From Bryopsis sp. KO-2023 (lineage: Eukaryota > Chlorophyta > Ulvophyceae > Bryopsidales > Bryopsidaceae): DNA of 64,000 nucleotides. The notes under the pieces were generated by a model. The model made no database searches. It saw only the letters and a program-made list of their open reading frames with translations, and was not told the DNA's origin. This document shows, piece after piece, positions 49,126 to 61,300 of the stretch (position 1 is its first letter; each line of letters starts with the position of its first letter). Where the stretch lies: contig BSYQ01000010.1 in assembly GCA_030272585.1 (NCBI GenBank), forward strand, positions 1,550,001-1,614,000, read 5' to 3'. Made by a program: the position numbers and the translations under genes.

Positions 49126-49219
49126 TTGTTGAACTCTTTGACTTCGTTTGAAAGAAAGATTGCGGAAGCTACAGGGAAGCTTCTACAGGGATGGTGCTCC
49201 TTGTTGTGTGAAAATGAGA

Positions 49220-49291
49220 ATGTGGAGAGCGGGATTCGTACCCCCGCCGAATCATAATTTTAGGCACGACGATCCACTCTAAGGACACGGT
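49220..49291 (-). other. tRNA-like sequence, probably not a functional tRNA
   Basis: On the minus strand GGGTACGAATCCC resembles a T-arm/box B, and CTTAGAGTGGATCG about 40 bases upstream resembles box A, at roughly tRNA spacing. The acceptor ends do not pair and the T-loop is too long, so this is more likely a tRNA-derived repeat or decayed tRNA. Confidence 0.3.
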
Positions 49292-49329
49292 CAGAATTTT
49301 TTCTCCACGAATCATTTGCAAACCAATTT

Positions 49330-49430
49330 GATATGTAACTTGCTTCGAAAAGCGGAAGACCTCTGAAACGCCACTTCTACGGTATCCCGATGTAACTTGC
49401 TTTCGAAAACCACAAGACCTCTGAAGAGCG
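49330..49430. repeat. Tandem duplication of about 50 bp
   Basis: GATATGTAACTTGCTTCGAA and a near copy (GATGTAACTTGCTTTCGAA), each followed by AAGACCTCTGAA, lie side by side. Confidence 0.7.
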
Positions 49431-49754
49431 AGTCTTCCCCCAGACCGGCCTCCAGTCTCGACATCTCAGCCGCAAATGGAGGCGTTTCAGCACAGACTTG
49501 ATCGGATGAGTGCGGGGCAGAACGTGGGTCTGGCTGGAAGACCAGACCGGCAGCGGAGTTCGTTTGTTCGAATTTTGCTCTGGTTCGGTGGTCTGTGCGG
49601 ACACAAGTGCTGTTGGTTGTCTTTCAAAGTTTACTACCATTTCATTTTTGTTGTTTGATGGTGGGATAGCTGTAAAACTTTTCCTTCTTGCGTCTTCTTC
49701 TTCTTGTGTTTTCATTTGAAATCGAATTGCCAAGTCTTCCTTTTGTTATCCAAT

Positions 49755-49910
49755 TCTCCCCTTCAAATCTAGCTGTATGGAATTGATATATCACTATATA
49801 GTGGCTGAAGGGCAATTGAAGGCTATGACTGATTATGTTACGTCGGGCTCAAAGATTTCGGCCCTCAGTGCAATGAAAATAAATGAGACAAAACTCCACG
49901 ACTGGAAAAT
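49755..49910. repeat. Third partial copy of the arm 3' flank
   Basis: CTCCCCTTCAAATCTAGCTG, GGCTGAAGGGCAATTGAAGG and GGGCTCAAAGATTTC match 48435-48530 in order and orientation. An AT insertion interrupts the match. Confidence 0.7.
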
Positions 49911-50652
49911 CCGATTCTTGTCTTTGTGCATTTTGCGTCGAGGCTGGGTGGTCTGACTGCTGTTGGGACAAATGGCTGCTGTGGTTTTAACACGTGTTTC
50001 TTTTCTTTCCTTCTTCTTGGAAAAGAAGAGTGAGTGGTGGATATCCAATAATTATTGATAATAGATATATTGAGATATCCAAATAAAACAAGAAACCGAC
50101 GAGAATAAAAGGAAAAAACCCGTCAACCGTCTTGGCCTTTTTGTATATATACAAACATATATATATTTAACTGGAACAAACAAACAAACAAACATCAAAT
50201 TACATTGTGTAGGAGATTAACTGGAACAACTGTTGGAAAAATAAAAGAACTGCGCTATCTCTCTCCCTCAATTTCATTTCACCTCTCTCTGTATCGACAG
50301 ACGCACTGTTGCGATCAATCAACGGCCACACAGGCGAGCAACAACAAATGCTCTCACACAGAAAAATGAAAACACGAACTGTTTTATTTTTTACAAGTTT
50401 ATTCCGTTCAACGCACCCTTTTATCCCAAGTTTATAGTCCCAATCCACCCCTATGGTCTCTTCTATCCCTGACGAGGCGTACAAACTGTTACGTTTTCCC
50501 CATTCTTTCCGCGATCAGGTGCACACCACGGTGTGTCGCACTTGCACAGGGGTGTTGCAGTGTTGCGAACCAATCACTTTTACACGAAGAGCTGTTCAAA
50601 GACGTAAACTTCCGTTGTTTGCTAAACCCAGTTTCTGTCAAGCATGCGAAAC

Positions 50653-50680
50653 GATCTCATGTGGCGTTCCACACGAGATC
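50653..50680. promoter_or_regulatory. Hairpin upstream of the ISG12 gene
   Basis: GATCTC-A-TGTGG and CCACA-C-GAGATC pair over 12 positions with one mismatch around a four-base loop. It lies about 280 bases before the ISG12 start. Confidence 0.6.
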
Positions 50681-50802
50681 GACCAATTTGACCCATTTCT
50701 CAACACAAACGCCCTTGCCTGTCCGCAGTCCGTCCTGCGTTGTTGCCCAGTCGTCCTTCACGTCACCCCCCACCCCCACTACTAAACTCTTATTCAACCC
50801 CC

Positions 50803-50831
50803 CACCCAGCCGTGTTACACACGGCTGGGTG
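50803..50831. promoter_or_regulatory. Perfect 13-bp inverted repeat upstream of the ISG12 gene
   Basis: CACCCAGCCGTGT and ACACGGCTGGGTG flank a three-base loop, with no mismatch. It lies about 130 bases before the ISG12 start and could be in the promoter or 5' leader. A GC-rich stem like this is rare in the window. Confidence 0.75.
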
Positions 50832-50959
50832 CGGCAAGCTTTTTCCTACAAGAAGAACCACCCTCTCCAGTTCAGACGACACGGTCGAAAGTTTTCTCCT
50901 ACTCAAACAACTATCCCCTGTGGTTCAGACAATACACACTGCTAGACGCTTAAAGAGCC

Positions 50960-51226
50960 ATGGGGTGGAAGCTAGGACTCGCAGCCGGGGCGACAGTAAT
51001 GGCAACCCCTGCAATCGTCTTGTCCTCCGTGGGTTTCGGCGCGGGAGGTATTGTAGCAGGCTCCATGGCTGCCGGGTGGCAGGCTTCGATCGGTAACGTA
51101 GCGGCTGGGTCAATTTTCGCTGCGCTGCAGTCCGCCGGAACTGCCGGAATAGTTAACACAGTGACGGTTGCCTTGGGGAGCGCGGCTGGTACCGTCGTGG
51201 GGATCCTCGGCAGCTGCAGGAGTTAG
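50960..51226 (+). CDS. ISG12 / IFI6-IFI27 family small hydrophobic protein
   Basis: One exon of 88 codons. The ISG12 (FAM14) family comprises small glycine/alanine-rich membrane proteins, interferon-induced in vertebrates and often located in mitochondria or nuclear envelope, where they affect apoptosis. The family hallmark is present: VGFGAGGIVAGSMAAGWQAS, followed by GNVAAGSIFAALQSAGTAGI (vertebrate: GVAAGSLVATLQSLGATGLS). Three hydrophobic segments cover about residues 5-36, 41-58 and 60-85. The family's usual 80-130 residues fits. The N-terminus lacks a long signal peptide. The GC-rich coding sequence stands out from its AT-rich surroundings, and absence of introns contrasts with most neighbours; transfer or recent retroposition are possible but not shown. 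Two hairpins lie upstream. Confidence 0.88.
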   Translation: MGWKLGLAAGATVMATPAIVLSSVGFGAGGIVAGSMAAGWQASIGNVAAGSIFAALQSAGTAGIVNTVTVALGSAAGTVVGILGSCRS

Positions 51227-52916
51227 AAAAAAAACTGCTAATCATGGAGAGGAAGGGGAAGGGACTTTGTGTGACAAAACGTGGCGAGAGCAAACAGGGA
51301 CTTCCTGTGACAAGCGTCAAGGAGAGGAATGGGCGCCAGAGACACGTGAATAGAGATGCCAGGACCTTTGGCCCTGTCCGTGCGATAGGGATTGGTTTTC
51401 TGTGCGCTCGGAGTTTTTGGGCAGTTTGCCTGTCGAACACAACTGGAGCTGTGTTGGGTTAGTTATGTTTCCGGATCCCTAGTTATCTAGGGGTTGGTTT
51501 GGCAGAGCATGTAAATCTTGGCTCAATTCCGAAATCTATATTCAATATCCACGACTGATTCTCCTCGTCTGTCTATCCATCGTGCCACCAGACCGTCAGA
51601 GAGTGGAGTCTTGGCACCCGGGGGTTGGGCTACCCTCTCTTTCAACGTTTTCTCAGTGCAATTCGCAGTGGTCCCACTGCGCCTCACCGGAAACATTGAC
51701 CGTAACAGACCGTTACCGGAGTTGGTAACTGTCGATTTGTCTCACCCGAAAGCGTTAATTTGGAAAGTCATATGGTCCAGTCACTCTCTGAGAAGCGACC
51801 CGCACCCGGTGAAGTCGAGACGAAGCTGCATGCTTGCCCCACTGTTGAGAGTTCGACTTCGAACGTTGGCTGTAACAGTTTTTGGTTGGGATGAAAGTTG
51901 AAGAGGGAAAATCTGCAATTTGAATTGGTACCAAGGACTGACAAATTTTTCTGCGAAGAAAGTTCTAGGAGAAAGGAAACGGCGCTTTGCAGTTGTTCGG
52001 GTGAAGTGGGACACTATTTTCATTTTCATTTTCGGGTGAAAATGTCCAACACACCCAGGCTGGTTTTGTCTCCTCTCAGTTGCATGTCCGCGCTGCTTTC
52101 TCTTTTTGCTAAAGTCATTGTTTTTACAATTCGAACAAAATTTCTGACCACTGCCCCGACACCACGATCAATTCATATGCAATCCACAATACAACATATA
52201 TGCACTCCAATCATAAAGAGTTTTTATGCCCAGCAGTCAAAAGTACTAAAGTAAAGTAACATGGAAAAAGAAAGGACAATACATAAAATAATCACACAAG
52301 TTTTTATTTTTGGTGGAACCCAGACATATACCCAAATCAAATGGTCAAAATATCTTCCAGAAATTAATTTTGCTCTTGCTGTTTTTTTGTTGTATTGTTG
52401 AAACCAAAACGATACTGAAAATTTGCTATCGACTGTTTCCATAACTGATAACCAGCCACCTCGAGGGCAGTAATAATTTCGGATCCACGACCCCCCCCCC
52501 CCCGCCCCCTCCCTCCCTCCCTCCAAAAATAAAAATTCTCAAAAAGATCAAATAAAGCTAAATTCTCAAAAAGATAAAATAAAGCTCTGATAAATTTCAT
52601 CCCCCCTCCAAAAAAGAAAAAGTCTGACAAAAGATAATTATCATTTCTATAGAATAAACCCCTGATATTTTAAATAAACGATGCATCCCCGACTTGACCC
52701 TTTATGTATGTACATATTATGCTGAGCCTTTGAACGAGTGTTGGCAAGCCAAGGCTCTCCAGTAATAATTATGCTCCCACCCCCCACCCCTAATTTTCAA
52801 AATTGTAACTTAGTACACATAACCCCACCTCTCTTCCTGCGAAGATAGACCAGACATGCACACACCCTGGGGCCCCCCCCCCCCCCCCCGCCTTTTTCAA
52901 CTCAAAAAATCAATCA
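51227..52916. other. Intergenic, unresolved open frame near 51520-51900
   Basis: A plus-strand frame of about 120 codons near 51520-51900 has varied composition (GGWATLSFNVFSVQFAVV) but no good ATG or splice acceptor. A long C-run with CTCC repeats lies at 52490-52525. The right end should contain the 3' untranslated region of the alpha-2-macroglobulin gene. Confidence 0.35.
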
Positions 52917-55900
52917 GCTGATTTCCAGCTCACCACAATCCTTTCCAACGAACCCCACATCGCATTCGCACACCCCTCGGGTCAAATCGCAAATGCCAGA
53001 GTCGTTGCAATTGTTGGGACATGGTTTGGGTGGTGCTTCCACAGCCAGCGGCTCTGATTTGCAGCCTTCGCAAATTTTGAATTTTCCTGCTGGACTGAGC
53101 CCCATGACCTCGGGCTGCTCATCCACAAATGCTTGCACCGGTGGCAAAATCCATTCCCCGACGCTCGCAGCTGTTGCTTGGAAAGTGCAAACGTTCGTCC
53201 CGGATCGCAGACGGGTGTACGAGAATTTTACTTCCGAGGGGCGAGTTGTCTGGAGGATATAGGCAACAAGAAATTGATGCTCATTTCCAGTATTTGAGCT
53301 CTACTTTTCATTAGTATCACAATTTTTTGTTTTTGTTTTTTGCGGGGGTATTTGAGCTCTACTACTTTTATTATTATCACACATTTTATTAGTATTTTTA
53401 TTTTTTTTTTTGGGGGGGGGGATTGGGGGAAAGAGGAGGGGATAAGGGAGTTAAGAATTTAATTGTCTTTGCCATATTTGTTTTCCGTTTAATGAAGCTT
53501 GATTCTACCTGATCTGGATACAACTCTCAAGAAGCTAGCGCGCACTTATTGAGGGGATTTATTTTTATTTTTACTCACCTGCACAGGGCACAATGGCCAG
53601 TACCAGTTGAAGAAACTGATTCGGAGCCTCTCCAGTGCGCACACCGTTCTGGCATCACTGTCTGTGGCGAGGTTTGGATCCACCGGCTCAATTCCACCAG
53701 GCATCAATGCACGAACAGTAACCGCATCCAAATCGTCTGGGGTGGTAATCTGGAAAAAAAACACAAAAAATATGTCATCGTAAGAAAACAAAAAACTAAA
53801 ATTAGCATTTTTGAAAAAGAGCGTTTTTCTTTTTGACGTCTTAAAACTGATTTCTGCTTGTTCATTCTCACTTTTTTTACGAGTACTTGTGAAAAAATAA
53901 AAACGAACAAAAAAAGTTAAAAAAAGTACTCCATTCTTATTTGTTCGTTTCTTAAATCGATGGATTTTTCTTATTTGTTCGTTTTTTCTCAATCGATGTA
54001 TTTTTCTTTTAACCTCAAGGCAAAATGTACTTGTGATTTCTTTGGGCCGGTCAAAAATCCAAAAAATTAGGCTTATACTTATTAAAAATGGGAATTTTTT
54101 AAATCTATTCAAACGTTTTGTATGTAAAAAAAATCCAGAAACAACAAAAACAAAAGGGGCAACCTGCAGTGTGATGACCAGCTGCATTCCCAGGGGTGCC
54201 GTTTTCAACGGCTCTCCGACAGCTTCTCCATCCGGACCAGCTTTTCGAACAATCCGCTCCACGAAAATTCCTCGGTACGTTGGGAAAGGCAAAAGCTTGG
54301 CTGGAGTGAAATCCAGGGTGGCCACCAGAGACACCTCCCCCTTGCCTTGCGATCGGAACATCAATGGATCTGGATCTTCTCCAAGATCTTCGAAAGGGGT
54401 GCTGGTGGTAACAAGCGGGTCTGTCGGCTTCCTGAACTCCGCCTGGGGGTGCAATCATACGAACAAAAAAAAACAACATTGAGAATGAAATCACCCCACG
54501 AAAAAAAACCCTGCAGCATCTCCGTGGCATCCCTCTTCATTATATTTTTCTTTTTTTTCAATCCCTCCTCACAAAGAAACTGAAAAAATGTTTAAAAATC
54601 TGAAAAAAAACCCAAAAAACCCACGCCTTCCACTGTTTTACCCTCCATTTGACTATGTCTTAAAAAAACCTCAATAAAATTTCAACGCGAATTTTTGTGT
54701 TCTAGTAATCGATCGAAAAACTAAAAAATTCCCGATTTCCAGTAAAAAAAAATTAGACAAATAACCCCTTTCACTGTTTTTCAATCCATTCAACTGTTCT
54801 GAAAAAAAAAAAACAGAAAAAACCTTAGCCCCTTTCCACTTTTTTCCCTCCATTTGAATGTGTCAGAGAAAAAAAAAAAAGCAGAAAAATCAGTCTTTTT
54901 TTTACCTCCAACAAAGTGTTTTCGTTGCTTCTGGCACTGATGTCCAAATCAGGACTGGTGCTGCCCCTGGATTGATCATACTCTGCCATGGCCAGCATCC
55001 TGACGATTGTGGCAGAGGGAGATGTCCAAAAAAAGACGGAGCTCCCACTGTCTTCGTTTGCAACATGGTTCACCAGTTTTTCCACTAAAGGATTCGTTTC
55101 TCCAGCCCTCACGAAAACTAGCAATGCAAGAGCTTGATTCTTTGCACCTGTGTTGCAAAGATTGAAAAATAAAAAAGTGAAACGAGTAGGAAAAGATATT
55201 GAAAAAAAAAATAGTGAAACGAGTAGAAAAAGAAAAAAAATCAGAATTAATTGATTTTTAAAGATATTGAAAAAAGATAGTGAAACAAGTAGAAAAACAA
55301 AAAATTCAAAATTAATTGATTTTTTAAAGATACTAAACACTCTTTCGGGCCTACATCGCAAAAGAGTGGGATGGCGGGGACAAAACTTCCGATAAGCGAA
55401 ACATTATAGCAAAGATATTGTTTAATTTAAAACATGTTACTAATAGTTATTTAGTATCAAAAATTTTCACCACACTAAAAAAACACATAATAAAATAAAT
55501 GATGTGAACAACAAAAACCCAGCTGTTTTCCTTACTGGCTTTTGCTGCAGAGGTAGGGCTGACAGACACATATGCAGTCTGACCGACGGTTCTTATGCTT
55601 GTTTTGAACGAATTGATGACAGCTTTCACATCGGGATGCTGGCTCCCTGCCTCTTTGCCCAGATGGGCGAGCCAGGTCAAAGCGATGCTGGCCCTGATTT
55701 CGATGCCCCGGTCCAGAAAATTCTCAGATTGCACAACTTCGGAGGAAAGCCTTTCCATGGCAAGAGCATTCGCGGTTTCTTGATTGGTACATCGGCTCCT
55801 TCTTTGGGGGCAAAGGAGGGGCTCCCAGACGGGGCCCAGTGCCAATCTGCCAGCAGAAAAAAAAAAAAGAATCAAAACTCGAAGGATGTGAATTATTTTA

Positions 55901-58320
55901 TAAATTCTGATTCACCAGGTAGTCAATAGAAGTTTTAAAACAATGTACTTGATTTGTTTTCGAAAAATTTTCAGCTAAGTTATTAGATTTTCAAAAACAA
56001 ATCCAAGGCACTTTTACTTTTTTTTTTCAAATCCATTCTTGTTGACAATGCAAACTAAACTTGTGTTGATCTATTCTTGGATTAGCTTCTCCAGCAGAAA
56101 ATGTTGATTTATTCTCAGATCAGCTTTCCCAGCAGAATAAAAATTACCTGTATCTTGCAAGAGAATACAAACTGACGCTGTAATTGTCACGAAGATATTG
56201 CTCAACGTCCTCCACTATTTGGCGCTCCAATTTTTCCTTCCAAAGATCCCGCAGTTTTTCAAGCTCCTGGAGATGCATTACAACTTCAGAATTCACATTC
56301 ACGTGTGAGTGCAAAACTACAGAATTTTTTTTTTTTTAAATTGATTTTAAAACGAATAGTATTTAGTAGTCCAAAAAAAAAGGAACAAAAAAAACACAAG
56401 AATTTCCTTGAAAGAAAAAAAAACATGGAGGGGTGGAAAAGATAAGTAAATAAACCTGGAGGAGTACTACTACTAACCGCACAATTGCCACATGTCATAC
56501 CAACCCCTCGACTCACAGAAAAGGAACTTCCAGTGCTCGACCAGGTTTCTCTCTCACCTTTCCAGGATTTTTCAATTGGTTGACCACCCAAAGCCCCCAA
56601 GAATTCAAATACGTCGATACTGAATCTCTCCGGAAAGCATCTTCCTCTGGATAATACATCAACCCCCACTCATTGCTCGTCAGGTTCCCAATCTTGAGAC
56701 TGTGGCCTGCCTCGACGAAAGCACCTCTGGCTCTGTCAAATTGTGCATCCCCGGATTTGAACCCGTACAAGCTCAATATGTGGGGAAGAGTGATATTTGC
56801 AAGAGCTGAATTTGCTTCGGGCTTCCTTGGCCTGCATAGATGCATTTCCAACTTTTGACAGAGTGCGACAAAAACCTTTTCCTTTTTGGGAAAAAAGATC
56901 AGAAATGAAAAAAAGAAAAGAAATAGGAGTCCTCTGCTTGAAAAAAAAGTTGATACATGAAATAGGCAAGTATAGGAAGGAAAACTGACGATGAATAGAA
57001 TAGAATAGATGGACTTTTAACCTGGGTAGATATATTCCACTCTTTTTTTTCAAATTGGAAAAAGTTAAGCTTGAAAGGTGAAGACACTAGCATTTTCTGG
57101 CATATTCTGGGTTTGCTTTTTACATACTTTATCTTGAGGATGCTCTCGGCAGCCGACAGCACAGAGGGAAGTTTTCCAACGCCGGCTCTCAGCTCGATGA
57201 CACCGCTTCCTGGAACGGCCTCCGGAAACTGGAGCCCTTCCTCCCAGATGTTTGATTTTTCCTTGGCTTGGATGGCAAATGAGGTCGCAACACGAACAGG
57301 CTCTTGCTGGCCCAAAACTGGGAAAGTCATTTGGAGAGCATCGCTTCCTCCAGGTGCGTCTGAGGGAACAAAGGTTTTAGAACTCTTGAATTTGAATGTT
57401 GAATGTGAAAGGGGAAAAAAAAAGCGTTTTCGGCTATAAAAAATATCTCAAGACAGGTTTGAGAAAAGCTGGAGCAAATGGCTGTTACCTGCTCTGATTG
57501 TAATGTTTGCATCCCCCAGTCTGGCAGCATTAAATCTGAAACGAACCTCGACCTGACCATCGCTGTCAGATTTGATCACTTTTTTCTCCAAGGTAATCAA
57601 ACAGCTCAGATCACCTGAATAGACAGTTTAAAAGCAAACTTAAAAATTAGAAAACAAGATAGACATTGAAACGCATGGCACGTGTTTGAAAAAGGACTGA
57701 TGACGGGAGAAAGTAAAAAAAAAATTGATTCGTATGTTGCTTTTTTTTTTTTTTGGGGGGGGGGGGGGGGGGGAAATAAATAATCTGGAATGCATGCATC
57801 TGATCCATACAGCAATTCAAAAAAATACACAAGGCTTCCTTTTTCTTTGCTTTTTTTTTGTCTGGGGGGAAAGGTGACATAGCAATTCCCCACTCACCTT
57901 CAGCACATCCTTGAGAGCCCACGACTTGAGGTTCATTCCCATCCACAGACTCCATGAATTCGATGTTGTTTGCCTTTTCAGGATCCGCCAACAGAGAAAC
58001 CGTCACAGGCACCCCATCCACTTGATCCCCACCAAGAGTAATGATGGTCCCCCCTTCGAATTCATCCCCAATTCGCACCAGTCTGGGGGTGGATGGTGTC
58101 AAAGACAAAGGCAATCTTGAAATGATCTCCCCTTCACCCCCTCCGTGCTGGGCATCCTCTATTGATGGGGTAAAGAAAAAAAAAAAAAAAAAAAGAGCAT
58201 TGAATTCTTGAAAGAAAGAAAAACGTAAAAACAAGATGAGACTACCAATACGTGGACAAAACGGATTCATATCTGGAGGGCTCCGCTGTATTTCTCATTT
58301 TCAATCCCTTTTTTCCCCTT

Positions 58321-58376
<56 letters not shown>

Positions 58377-61300
58377 TTATTTTTTTTTTATTATTTTTTT
58401 TTTTTTTGGGGGGGGGGGCGATTTGGGTTGAACCTCCCGTCCCATTCCAGTACCCTGAAAATCATCGACCGATTCCAAAATTATTTAAAAGACTACAACA
58501 AGACTATAATAATAATAATAATACGCCCCCTTACTTGTGGTAGCATAGGCTCTGATGACAAAGGTCCCAACATTAGCAGGAGCTTCAAATTCCACCTCTC
58601 CTTTTCCATTGGCTTTCGTTTTGATGGCTTTGAAAAGAGGAGTGACTTCGAAATCAGCTTGGGATCGAAGCTCAGGCTCCGCTGCACCTTCCCCAGGGGA
58701 TCTCGCACTTGGTCCGGTGTCTTCCTTTTGGGTTGGCTGCTGCAATTCCCGGCCCAATAAACCCAAGAAAGATGGGAGGAAGGGGGGGTCGAGGGTGACG
58801 GCACTCAACCTCCTTTTGAGAATTTCCTCATCGGAAATATCAAAGTCCTGTTCGATCCAAGCAAGCAAACAAACATGATGATTATCAAAGGATTTAAAAA
58901 GCACCAGAAAACTTATGCTCTTCAACAGTACAACTCAGCTTTAAAATACCCAAGTTGATTGGTTTAAAGTTTGATCGTGTGCTGGAACTGATGTGTTGAG
59001 TCTTTTTCATACCGAACTCAAGTGCCATACCGAACTCAAGTGCGAATAATCTATGAAGCTTCTTGCAGTCCATGGGTCCAGATCCAATCGTCTTTGAATA
59101 ATTTCCAGAGCTTTTTTGAACATCGATGGCGTGTGCAAAATCTTCATCCAAGATTCCATCGACAGGAATTCCCTCTGGAGCAGATCGGTCGCCAAGACTG
59201 GCAAAGTAACCAAAAAGAGACACTCGATTCAAAACAGGTATTCAGCCAAACAGTCAAAATTTGATCAATTCGATTTTTATTCGCGGTCAAAACAATGCAC
59301 TGAAGGAAAAAACCTATCATATCCAAAAAATCATCTCTTCTTTCTTCTTCATATTAGATGTTTTCTGGCCAAGAAAATCATCTCTTATTTTCTCTTTATT
59401 AACTGATTTCAGACCAAATCTTCATTGTTCTTCATTTGATATTGTTTTATCTTTGTTAACTGTTTTCTGACCAAATCTTTATTATTCTTCATTTGATGTT
59501 TTCTGATCAATATGCATCAGCCAACCGCACCTCTGCTGAGCTCAACAAATGGGGTTCCAGAAAGAACGAGGTAGGCTTTGTCTACCACCACCACCATGAC
59601 TTCGGCATCCTCTGCAGGGACCGGATTTTCGCAAGCGATAGATTCTGCTTCATGAGGCTTCCCTGGACATCTGGTGACTGAAACCGTGATTTTGGCCTTT
59701 TCCCCCGGAGCCATCACTGGAGTCTCTATGTCTTCCTCACTCAGATCGACTCCGTTGAACGCCACGGTTACGTTCAGCTTGAAAGGAACGTTCTGGGCAG
59801 GGTATAATAAGGTTATGCGTTAATGTCGAGGTGAAAAAAGAATGCACTCGAAAAACAGCTGAAACAAAGATGAGTTGGGTAGGAGGAAGAAAGGCATTTT
59901 TTGGAGAGGAGTTTCTTGACAGAGTCTGAAATGCTCACAAAGTGGAGACATGCAAAAAAATGAAGCATGTAATAATTGTTTTTATTGTTACATGCATTTG
60001 ATTTATAAATTTGGCTACCGCAGTATTTTGCTTCTTGCTTTTATTCTTGGGGATCTGCTTCTTGCCAGGTTATAGCATCAACACAGAAAAAAAAAGTTTG
60101 TTTGCAGTTTTCGGGGTTAACACACAAAGATTCCTGTGCATTTCAGGACAATCCCAACAAGAAGCATTGGAAACACGCTCACCTCTCCCTCATAGGAAAT
60201 CGTCTGTGGCCGGACCTCGTATGTGGAGGGTCCAAGAGGATCAAAATCCACAGCGGTGTGAAATCCCTGTCCAATTGCGGCAGTCTGTCTTGCAGCTCCG
60301 ATGTGCGCCGCCAGCTGGCATTTTCCGATGCAGTCGTCCCCCAGGTCGATGGAAATCCTTTTCAAACCTTTTTCCTGGAAACTGAATACCTACCAGCAGC
60401 AAGAGAAAGACTGACATCGATGAGCTGTAAAAGTGACCCGGACGAAATAAAAATTGATGTATTTTCCTGGTTTCCTTAAATTTTTCTTATTCTACCACCA
60501 TATACCATATATTTTCAAAACATGAACAGTGAGAGTACATTTTACAGGACCCATGCATGTGTACATTTTTGTACATATAAAAAAAAATTAACCATCGAAA
60601 ACTGCAAAAACTAAGAAAGAAAACTATTTCTACCTTGTGTTTGTTCGTCCTTTCGTTCCCCCACACCATCATGACGCTGAAATTGTCCAAAGGAATGTCG
60701 ATAAAAACTTCGACAGGGTCCCCAATGGAAAGAGCTTTTTTGGCCAACATCATTTCCACCTTCATCGTGTCACTAAGCGGACTATCCCCAGACAGAACAA
60801 AAAAAAAAATGTTTCAACAAACGGCAGCTGGCAAATTTTTGTTGCACCCTTCAAGAAACAATGCTGTTCATAAAATACGGAAAAGCCAGAATGTTTATTT
60901 TGAAGAAAGAATCAAAAATAGTTAGTTCAACCTCTTAGGAAAATAGGCCAACCTGTCATCATAATGGCTGCTGGTTTTTCCAAGGAACATGGTTCCACAC
61001 ACCACCCCATTTCCTGCTTTGGTGTCGTCGAAACATCCCCTCAGCAAATACTTTCCAAAATCAGGCATTGAAATTCTGCAATCTTCCAAGGAGTCCACGT
61101 CTCCTGAACAACACAATCCACACAGTAAAAAAAATCAAAAGTTAAGCGAGCAGGAATAATTCTATTTGCAAATATTGTATTAGTAATCCAGATAATTTTT
61201 TACCAATATTTAAATACGATCCAGATAATTTTTATTCTCAAAGTATTCTATGAGTTGTTATTAGTTTGTTAGTGTTTCTTTTTTTTTTTTTTTTGGGGGG

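Noticed and set aside
49220-49291. A functional tRNA gene
   Set aside because: The acceptor stem does not pair, the T-loop is too long and no convincing anticodon loop with a preceding T forms.
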